This document shows, piece after piece, positions 44,901 through 52,200 of a DNA stretch of 64,000 bases (within the stretch, counting starts at the first letter, position 1; each line of letters starts with the position of its first letter). This DNA is from Bacteroidales bacterium (GTDB lineage: Bacteria; Bacteroidota; Bacteroidia; Bacteroidales; Marinilabiliaceae), in NCBI GenBank assembly GCA_024401295.1, contig JAKSLG010000007.1:38243-102242 (forward strand). The letters run 5' to 3'. Below the pieces are notes generated by a model that was not told the origin of the DNA, made no database searches, and saw only the letters and a program-made list of their open reading frames with translations. Position numbers and translations under genes: made by a program.

Positions 44901-46723
44901 TCCAATGCTGTACAACCATTAAAATCATTTTCGCCCATCGTTTTCAATACCGATGAGCTTGGATAGTTGACTGTTTTCAAAGATGTACATCCTTGAAATG
45001 TACTACCACCTGTCGATGTAACGGTTCTTGGGAAATCAAATTCTTTCAGACTTTTACAGTTTATGAATGTTCCCCAACCAAACGAGGTAAAGCCCGTTGT
45101 CTTAAAAATCACTTTTTCCAAATTGGTACATCCACTACACAACTCACCAGTCGACATCGATGTAATATTCTCTGGCAGATATAGTTCTTTAAGCTTTGAA
45201 CAGCCACTAAACGTGTAGCTTCCCGACAATGTCGTCAATGCGCCACCGCCATTGGTTCCCTTGCCTTGCGTAAGGTCAATTTCCACAAGGTTAACATTCT
45301 TTCTAAATGCACCACCTCTAATATTCTTTACAGTTTCTGGCAATACATATGATGTTTTTGTACTACCAGGCAAACGCATTACGAGCGTAACTTTTTCACC
45401 TTTGCCGTTCAAAAGGTAAACTGCATCATCTTCATCAGACGCATATATCGTATTATTGTCTGTCGCAATAACTGTCTTCAGCTTATCACAATAGTTAAAA
45501 GCAAGGTCACCAACATCATTCGTATATGGAGAATACGTTATCTTTTCAAGGTTTTTGGAATTGTAGAATCCGTAACTACCTATTTTTTCAACACCGTAAT
45601 TCTCGTTTGCAATATCACTTGCAAAAACGACTTCCTTACTATTAATTGGCGAACACGCATAGTTCTTTATCGTTTTCACATCGGCTGGAATTGTCAACAC
45701 AACAGTCGACGATGTTTTTCCAGCAGGAACGCAGTACAAATCACTTCCAGCAACGCCAGTTCTTACCATGTTGCCAGTTCCGTCATCTACGTCTTTCTCA
45801 ATTCGATTTCTCAAAAAGCCATTTCCGTCAACAATGAAGTTCTTGTTCTCCGGGTCAACTGTAATATTTTTCAGTTTGCTACAACCATAAAATGGGTTAT
45901 GAGAGATTGTCTTAACCGATTTTGGTATTGTTATAGATTCAAGAGATGTACAAGATTCAAATGCCACTGAGTTTATTGTAGTGACACTCTCTGGTATCGA
46001 TACATTTTTCAGACCTGAGCATCCCCAAAAGGCATGATCGTTTATTACCGTAACTTTATTTGGAATTACAACATTGTCCAATGCATAGCAATAACGGAAC
46101 AGACTACTTGTTAGGCTAACAAGGTTTGCTGGCAGTTTTACCGTTTTTAAATAGTTATAACACCTGTAAAAACAAGCGCTACCTATGTAATATATTTCAT
46201 CAGGCAATTCTACGACATCAAGAGCTTCACACCAGTCAAAAGCATTATTACCTACATAATTAACCTTATTAGGAGATTCGAATGATATACTCTTTTCTGT
46301 TGCAGAACTTTTCATCTTATTGCATCGATAGAAGGAATAGTTACCTATCGATGTGATGCCACTCTTGATTACAACACGATTGATTTTCGTTCTGTACTCA
46401 TACCATGGTGCAACGGCCGAAGTAGAGAAGTTCGGAATTGGACACACTTGAGTATTAATGCCATCAACCTTTACTGTCGCATAAGTCACAGGTTCTATGG
46501 TCAAGACACCATTCGAATCCAATGTCCATTTTATCGACGAACTTGATGTCGATGCGGTACTTACAGTAGTTGCACCTGCAGCAGGTGTTTTACTCACATA
46601 GGTTCCACTTTTCGAAGTAATGGTTCCACTTGCTACTTCTGTGGTTTGTCCCCAAGCTACACTTGGAAGTGCCAATAACAGGGCAAAGACCCATGCTATG
46701 ACTTTTCTGTAATTCTGTATCAT
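37562..46723 (-). CDS. Giant cell-surface protein A: BspA-type LRR, about 25 InlB-like repeats, T9SS sorting domain
   Basis: A 3053-residue protein with signal peptide (MIQNYRKVIAWVFALLLALP...AWGQ). Residues ~90-700 are BspA-type LRR units (SGLKNVSIPESVTTINSVAF, SLESITIPKSVKTISH). Then come, by my count, about 25 divergent InlB-like repeats of ~80-95 residues, each with a Y-x-I opening, a -G-x-V/I turn, a GY core and a closing F.MPA or TM.A motif (e.g. YTITISSTTHGKVKVA; FKMPAKSVTIMATF). Two BspA-like modules (about 43530-43860 and 42230-42580) interrupt them. The last ~80 residues (VMVYDMTGNLVRVL; GMYIVRIVSENKEWSIKYLV) form the type A sorting domain that takes the protein through the outer membrane by the T9SS. 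It probably adheres to host or partner cells. The last ~470 residues match the second giant protein almost exactly. Confidence 0.88.
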   Translation of the reverse strand: MIQNYRKVIAWVFALLLALPSVAWGQTTEVASGTITSKSGTYVSKTPAAGATTVSTASTSSSSIKWTLDSNGVLTIEPVTYATVKVDGINTQVCPIPNFSTSAVAPWYEYRTKINRVVIKSGITSIGNYSFYRCNKMKSSATEKSISFESPNKVNYVGNNAFDWCEALDVVELPDEIYYIGSACFYRCYNYLKTVKLPANLVSLTSSLFRYCYALDNVVIPNKVTVINDHAFWGCSGLKNVSIPESVTTINSVAFESCTSLESITIPKSVKTISHNPFYGCSKLKNITVDPENKNFIVDGNGFLRNRIEKDVDDGTGNMVRTGVAGSDLYCVPAGKTSSTVVLTIPADVKTIKNYACSPINSKEVVFASDIANENYGVEKIGSYGFYNSKNLEKITYSPYTNDVGDLAFNYCDKLKTVIATDNNTIYASDEDDAVYLLNGKGEKVTLVMRLPGSTKTSYVLPETVKNIRGGAFRKNVNLVEIDLTQGKGTNGGGALTTLSGSYTFSGCSKLKELYLPENITSMSTGELCSGCTNLEKVIFKTTGFTSFGWGTFINCKSLKEFDFPRTVTSTGGSTFQGCTSLKTVNYPSSSVLKTMGENDFNGCTALESITLPKSLEKMNGRDFEGCTKLNYVEIGANVSTFGYQNFYNCPGLRTIKIRRSTPPIIQPDSFDASVIDRVGDDKVQVLVPCKVKSVYEKAQYYSKFFTIDDFYEKPLFDLEVLSNDEELGTVAVTQEQDCNHPTEITAYPEPGVTLQYWSDGTTQEEPENPKILGYLSKSVTWTAFFFRQNYKVYNSVSDEDPFTLSYEDKSYYYNDDVEFTVTPFAGYKVTKAIVKNLTKNTNCSVTAKGENVYAFKMPASDVEISVECEQIKYTITISSTTHGKVKVAQADDAIETALTESLPSKLLKVVCTPDADYEPVSVSVTKSNGEPCLLDDDNRFSMPASDITVDVVFEPIDYRVQVGGTFTVGNFTYTVLSLEPNTVSVAAKDASVAGEQTILDKVTYRKIDYTITAFTNKGFQGTGIKSVVVDRTTPPTLGVNVFDSEIVVKVPCGYAKTYKDAGYVSTAIESITPYEYGITLTSDGNGSVEVVKDPDCDDHSAEIKATANEGYVFSKWSDGNTSNPRTIANVTSNMTLKAIFAASDYTITVVNTAYATLTVKDGSKTVNKAHVNDVLTIESKIADGYVLKAISVKDAANASVDFNKTTNQFTMPASNVTVSAECEAIDYDVIIDATIRGGVIETDKSTANVGQTVTITKAEPSTGYKLKSITVTYYDGTKVTNPVDNKFVMKAGKATVSAIFEQNIYNISLVKEGQCTASVNSTIATYGSIIKVTHSGNDPRYSLASVSVTDRDGKNVTYDYASNQFTMPASDVTIKVTYDQVAEFYVGQTFTIGNFTYTITGLTPSKTVSVAAANASLSGEVEMPTGVEYGGAQFEVTAVTDNGFKACTGIRTVICTSDVPFELGANAFGKVEKLLVPCSKIVAYKGKGYGTYFTNIEENYTGAILSVATANAELGTVRVAQQQDCSNVPIALAEPRKGCMLSKWSDGSVEAEYIMGRLSENTTLTATFVKRNFYVDSEVVTNTASLVTGTISIYETNDTRKTEITASTYNTSVTVDCKPSMGYEVSDISVTYIENGEEKHVAVTNGTFTMPDANVKVSVSFTATDYKINVVDVENGTIKVKTSAIVNELVDVVLIPNTGCEIDQALKVTTVGGINIDVTNGTFFMPASDVTVTATFKKKTYTIGIDENIKNGSVVPSKTSAQMDDEISVTVTPAEGYELGSLSLNDGTVIKDNKFKMPAKSVTIMATFKTKSYKISVAEVEGCEKVIVASSATFGSKVEIGSIIVKEGYKLTGVGTDKVKVEKVDDKYSFIMPASDVVITPTLEKIGYEITINTAIGGTVTATPEAATMGSTVNFGIEALEGWQIKSLTSDEATISIAQDKLTATMTMPAANVTVTPVFEKINYKISVDNKIANGTLEVVGNKTSAQAGDMVKVKYTPKAGYHFTAFLVNGDTYALSADNEFVMPAKDVTLSVTFSATGYGITIDNVEGGNVTAAKTNDVNVGEEVKLTITADEGYEFDKMTTSSGSISVAGDKKSAVLTMAADNATITPSFKKIDYTLSFTANDGNVVEVYVGENKADKATVGDDVTLVFKPLKGYEYKSITADGIEFTMTGSGAKFKMPAKTVAGAVEFSKISYNVKVFDTTHGTVGAPNTATVGDLIELDLQPEKGYAVSKIEVDAVENEEKTPIACAGGKFTMPAANVEVAVVFAAVDYEITYTPTEHGSVSGATTANYAQSVMITVTPDKGYKLNSITASAGSIVIAEDGLSATLTMADAATTVTTTFVAIDYNITYNESANGKISGKATANYQENVLVTVDPVEHYEIEKLNASNGDVKISDDKLSAILTMDAADATLTATFVKKQYPIQIFVTGEGTLTASAKTAGIDEQVEILIEPAPGYKLDGNVNVSGASWEPTSDGHGIITVEAATVVVSANFVESGYAISVEGDEHCTVVAPGSAKYMEEISFRVTPDAGYEITSITVDGYEMPLSEDGTYSYSMPNNDVVISIETKAILYNITIGIIENGTLSSMQETAHVGEEVSVQYQADEGYHFINFYVNDEVKALSDDNKFVMPASDVVLTVKFSESGYGIAVKDVEGGTVVPAVYEANAGDVVDLEIKPAAGYEFVSVGVAEGQKATIGNVDKSALTAKLTMAAENATIVPVFKKASFSISLTANDGNEVEVAKTAVFGDKVTVTFAPAKGYRFKEIKSDDVEFAVDAEGKSATFTMPAKDVKGSVSFEKIAYTIVYAESENGTISGPETACYGDKVTVTVTPDKYHILSDIEVSSGEVEMSDDRQSATITMDADNVIVSATFEKHCDYYQYAPSAVLYDWVLLVDKTEFAKLGYDIDDTNVTWYRIVGEQDDPCDDFDVEDDEVAGQGLYLTSETSLLGSGNYYAVIEVDGERFRTKTFFYESNGQNKVMLVPTRASRRQTLRISGLKDVADVMVYDMTGNLVRVLKTDGNETYNIEAEDNSGMYIVRIVSENKEWSIKYLVK

Positions 46724-46783
46724 AGTTTTTTGTTTTGTCTAACGAAAGCAACACATTACCAATATCGTGCCAAGTCACATCAA

Positions 46784-49229
46784 TTTATTAGCACGTTCTG
46801 TTATCTCCAGCTTGAGTTGTTGCGCTTGCCGCCCTTGCTTCGACCCGACTTCTTCGAAGCACTCTTGCGTGGATGACGCCATGAATATACTGCTCGTACG
46901 CCTATGTCGAAGATGCCGACACTGCTCACGTATGAATCCGTCAGAGTGTGGACAACTACAGTAGCCGGCGTGTTGGATGACGCATCGATGGCCGTTGGAT
47001 CGGCATCGGCAAAGTTGTCGCCACTGCCCTTGAAGTTGTCTACCAGACCATAGTCCACATAGATTCCGGCACTGAGCTGATTCCCGAGGAAGTTGAACTC
47101 ATAGCCGCCTTCCAGCGCCAGGCACAGGTTGAAGCCGGCGGCATCCAGCTTCGATTTCATTCGCGTGTCATCAAGCGAGATCTTGCCTGTCACGAGCTCG
47201 TCTTTCAACGAGACGCCATAGTCGTCGAAGGTCGCTGTCACCGAGTGGTTGCCGCTCATCTTCTGTTCATAGCGAGATACTGCAGGTATGCCTACTCGAA
47301 GACCCAGGTTCGCAAAGATGTTCTTGTACCATGCTGCAAACATCACCGGCAGTTCCAATGACATCTGGCGGTCGGTCTCCTTGACGTTGTCCGCAAGAAC
47401 ATGATAGGTTACCTTGCGGTCCTCGGCATCGACTGTCGTGTATTCCAGGTCGACCGGCATCGAGATTGAGTTCTGCTTATAGCCCATGGATACGCCGGTT
47501 CTGACACCGAAGTAAGGCAGTTTCGTGTTGCGCTGAGGGAAGAAGTAGCAGAATACTCCGTCTATGCCGCCATCGAAGCCTTTCGTTCGGTCGCTCTCCA
47601 CGTCCGATTTCTGCATCATGGAACCGAAGCCTACTCGCATTCCCGCGCCTACTGACCACCATCGTGATGAACCGCCGTCGCTGATTCGCTGGGCTGCGGA
47701 TTCCACACACAGCATTGATGACAGCAGAGCTATATATATTAACTTTTTCATCTCCTTTTCGCTTTTTCTCTTTTTCCTGTTTTTCCTTCTTTCTTGTGCT
47801 GCTTATCTGATTTTATTTGACAAGGTACTTGATTGACCATTCCTTGTTCTCGGACACGATTCTGACGATATACATGCCTGAGTTGTCCTCGGCCTCGATG
47901 TTGTAGGTCTCGTTGCCGTCTGTCTTGAGCACTCTCACGAGATTACCAGTCATGTCGTATACCATCACGTCGGCCACGTCCTTCAGGCCGCTGATGCGCA
48001 GGGTCTGGCGACGGGATGCGCGGGTCGGAACGAGCATTACCTTGTTCTGGCCGTTTGACTCGTAGAAGAATGTCTTCGTGCGGAATCTCTCACCGTCGAC
48101 CTCGATGACTGCATAGTAGTTGCCTGAACCGAGAAGGCTTGTCTCGGATGTCAGATAGAGACCCTGACCGGCTACTTCATCGTCTTCCACGTCAAAGTCG
48201 TCGCATGGATCATCCTGCTCGCCTACGATTCTGTACCATGTCACGTTAGTGTCGTCGATGTCATAGCCGAGCTTCGCGAATTCGGTCTTGTCGACGAGAA
48301 GTACCCAGTCGTAAAGTACTGCTGATGGAGCATACTGGTAGTAGTCGCAGTGCTTTTCAAATGTTGCGGATACTATCACGTTGTCTGCATCCATGGTGAT
48401 TGTTGCTGACTGGCGGTCGTCGGACATCTCAACTTCACCGCTTGACACTTCTATGTCTGACAGTATGTGGTATTTGTCCGGAGTGACTGTTACTGTCACC
48501 TTGTCGCCATAGCAGGCTGTCTCAGGACCTGAGATTGTGCCGTTCTCCGACTCTGCATACACGATCGTGTAGGCTATCTTCTCGAACGATACGCTTCCCT
48601 TCACGTCCTTGGCCGGCATCGTGAATGTCGCGCTCTTGCCTTCTGCATCGACGGCAAACTCTACATCGTCCGACTTGATCTCCTTGAATCTGTAGCCCTT
48701 CGCTGGAGCGAATGTAACTGTCACCTTGTCACCGAATACCGCCGTCTTCGCAACCTCGACTTCATTGCCGTCGTTTGCCGTGAGGCTGATTGAGAAGCTT
48801 GCCTTCTTGAAGACTGGTACGATTGTCGCATTTTCTGCAGCCATCGTCAGCTTAGCGGTCAATGCGGACTTGTCGACATTGCCTATTGTCGCTTTCTGGC
48901 CTTCGGCTACACCGACTGAGACGAACTCGTAGCCTGCGGCTGGCTTGATCTCGAGATCGACAACGTCGCCTGCATTAGCTTCGTATACGGCTGGTACTAC
49001 GGTACCGCCTTCCACGTCTTTCACGGCTATGCCGTAGCCTGACTCGCTGAACTTGACGGTGAGGACTACATCCGATGCTGGCATCACGAACTTGTTGTCG
49101 TCTGAAAGTGCCTTCACTTCATCGTTCACGTAGAAGTTGATGAAGTGGTAGCCTTCGTCTGCCTGATACTGGACTGATACTTCCTCGCCTACGTGAGCTG
49201 TCTCCTGCATTGGCGACAATGTACCGTTC
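46784..49229 (-). repeat. Copy B of the 2446-base near-identical block
   Basis: Partner of 36533-38978. It holds the second barrel gene, the spacer and the 3' end of the 2251-residue giant gene. To its left begins the leader of the 3053-residue giant gene; to its right the two giant genes are only distantly similar. No inverted ends, target repeats or transposase frame accompany it. Confidence 0.9.
46801..47751 (-). CDS. Outer-membrane beta-barrel protein, copy B
   Basis: The protein is identical in all 316 residues to copy A at 36550-37500 (one silent base change). Signal peptide, barrel strands and basic tail are as described there. It lies between the two giant genes, 61 bases after the first one in transcription order and 77 bases before the ATG of the second. 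So the region reads giant B - barrel B - giant A - barrel A, and this copy may be co-transcribed with both. The exact match at protein level and almost exact match at DNA level show that the copies have had no time to diverge or are kept alike by gene conversion. Confidence 0.8.
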   Translation of the reverse strand: MKKLIYIALLSSMLCVESAAQRISDGGSSRWWSVGAGMRVGFGSMMQKSDVESDRTKGFDGGIDGVFCYFFPQRNTKLPYFGVRTGVSMGYKQNSISMPVDLEYTTVDAEDRKVTYHVLADNVKETDRQMSLELPVMFAAWYKNIFANLGLRVGIPAVSRYEQKMSGNHSVTATFDDYGVSLKDELVTGKISLDDTRMKSKLDAAGFNLCLALEGGYEFNFLGNQLSAGIYVDYGLVDNFKGSGDNFADADPTAIDASSNTPATVVVHTLTDSYVSSVGIFDIGVRAVYSWRHPRKSASKKSGRSKGGKRNNSSWR

Positions 49230-52200
49230 AATACTTCACCCACAGTAATCTTATATTCGATTGCCTTAAACGCTACAGATATTAATATATCAGCATTTGG
49301 CATCGTATATGAATACTCGTTCTTATCGTTCAATGGCAAATTAGTTCCATCTACAGCGATCGATTCCAATTCATAACCTGCATCAGGTGCCACTGTAATC
49401 TTTACAGATTCATTGTAAACTGCCGAAGCAGGAACTGAAACCGTGCCATGATCATCACCTTCAACAGTTATCTTGTAACCTTGCTGAACAAATGTTGCAA
49501 GTACAACTACTGTTGGATTCTCTACTGTTACGACAACATAACTTTCATCATCAGACAAATCATATGATGCACCTGTAACGCTAATAGCGTCAAACTTACC
49601 GCCAATCTCTGGCTTGATGGCAATAGTTACAGATTCACCAATACCAGCACCTTCTTCACCTATGAACTCCAACACACCAGGACCTATTGTCTTAAGTGTT
49701 ATAGGATAAACCTTCTTCTTGAATGTTGCATTGAGAGTGATATCAGATGCGCCCATTGTCAAAACTGCAGACATTCCATCTTCGCTTATTTCAACGCTTT
49801 CAGAAGGAGTTATTGTCGCAATTTCATAGTTTTCATCTGGAGCAATCGTCACAACGACCTTTTCACCATAGGTCGCAGTCGTTTTTCCAGATATAGAACC
49901 ATTTTCTGCACCATTATATGTTATAGTATAATCGATAGCCTTGAACACTACAGAGCTGCTGAAATCTGCTGCAGGCATAGTCGAAGGGACATCAACACTC
50001 CATGTGTAAGTGTATCCCTCGAGAGAATACTGTGGAGCAACTATTGCTGTACCATACTTAACCGAACCAGACTTTGTATAAGCATCCTCATTGGTTATTG
50101 TAGCCTCTGGCTTCGAATTGTTAACCCATGTAAGGTTATATGAGACGCGTCTGTAAAGGACCTCAACAACGATATCATTAGCGTCAATTATCTTTTGATC
50201 AATTGTATTTGGCACGAATCCATCTACATTCTTTGCTTTTGCATCCGAAGTTGTACCGAACTTTGTTGACAAAGTTTCAGACATCGTTGCATCTTCAACA
50301 AAGGTACCGCCATCGACTGTTTCGAACTTATGTACAACCGAATAGTTCACAGCAACGGCATCCCATTGTGTTGTCAATGTCAAATCACCTGCCGGCATAG
50401 TTGAAGGAACAGTTGCACTCCATATATATGTATGACCTTCAAGAGAATACTCAGGAGCAACAATTGTTGTACCGTATTTAATCGAACCGATCTTAGTGTA
50501 TGCTGTTTCGTTTGTTATTACAGACTCTGGTTTAGTATTAACCCAAGTAAGAATATAACTGTTGCGATTATAATTTACTTCAATAGTTACTCCTTCACCT
50601 TCAACGGTCTTCTGAACGATTGTCTGAGCAGTGAAACCTTCAACATTTTTAGCTGTGGCATTTGTAACTGAGTTATATGATGTTGTCAAAGTCTCTCTCA
50701 TCGACTCATTTTCAACAAACGCTCCATTCAGATCTTCAAACTTATGCTTTACGGTATAGTTGAAATCCTTTTCCTTCCATACAGCAATGAAGTTGACATC
50801 TTTGGCTGGCATTGTACCGAAGTCATCGTTCTCAATAACTACTGTCGGAGTCTCCTTGCGAGCCCAACCAACGAAGTTATATCCCTCTTTCGAGAGTATT
50901 GCATCCGGCTTTCTGATAAGTTCGCCAAACTTTGTTTCACCAGACACCTTACCACCCTTGCCATCATTGAAATCCCAGTAGTCATGGTATGTGTTAGCAC
51001 TCCATACAACTGTCAATGTAACGTCGTTGCTTGGCATTGTAGCAGGAGGTATTGTATTCCATTGATATGAATAACCTGTTCTCTCCAATACTGGAATCAC
51101 AACAGCAGCCTCATATTTCACATTTCCTGCTTTCGTGTACGAAGAATTCTTTATCTTGGCATCTTCAAGGTTCTCGTAAGCCAATTTGTAGCTGTTGCGG
51201 TTATACTTAACCTCAATGGTTGTTGTACCATCCTCAGCTATGACGGCTTGAGTAATCTTCTGAGCTGTGAAGCCTTCGTATGTATTGGCTGTTGCATTTG
51301 TCTTAAGACCAGCAACACCCTTACCTGTTACCTGAGCCTTAACTTCGTATGTGCCATCAAGTTTTTGTGTCTTGTGGACTACTGTATAGTCGACAGTTGC
51401 GTTGTCGAGGAATATTGCATAGTATGTCGCATTGGCTGTAACCGTTATTGCTGCAATATTCATTGCTTCTGTAGCACTCTTGTTTGTATTCCAACCAATA
51501 AAGTGCTTACCTGCAGCTGCGGCTGGAGCATCAGGAGCTGTGAGACTTGCTCCATATACCAATGTTCCTGTCGAAATATTGGTTGATCCCTTCATCCATT
51601 TGATCGTGTATGACTTGCGGTCATACTTTATTTCAACGACTGTTGAACCATCCTCAGCAATTGTCTTTTGCTCAAATGTCTGAGCAGTGAATCCTGTATA
51701 TGTCTTAGCTTTGGCTGTGGTCATTATTCCTGCAATACCACTAGCATTATCTTTCTCGTTGAGCTCATACGCATTTCCTGCGACATTCTGCCACATGTGA
51801 TGAACCTCATAATGTACTGATGCATTGTCTACGAAAATTGCGTAATATGTGGCATCATTATCGTACTGAGATGGAAGTGTGATAGCAGCCTCCGCATCCT
51901 TGTCTGTATTCCAGCCAATGAAATGCTTACCAGCTACTGCTGCTGGTGCATCAGGAGCAGTTAATACTGTACCATAACGCTTCGTTGCAGCAGATATCTT
52001 CGTGCTACCGTTCATCCATGTTACGGTATAACTGTTGCGGTCATATTTGATCTCAACTACAGTACTGCCATCTTCTGCAATTGTCTTCTGCTCAAATGGC
52101 TGTGCTGTGAAACCCGTATACGTCTTTGCTGTCGCCTGTGTCTGGAGTCCCCAGATTCCTTCTGTTGTAACTCTTGCTGAAGCATCTTCTGTATAGTTGT

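Noticed and set aside
46724-46800. Promoter for giant gene A
   Set aside because: TTGG and TAATGTG-like strings are present but neither box nor spacing matches the Bacteroidetes consensus.
36533-49229. Considered an insertion sequence or transposon for the duplicated block
   Set aside because: No transposase or recombinase frame, no terminal inverted repeats and no target-site duplication at the edges.
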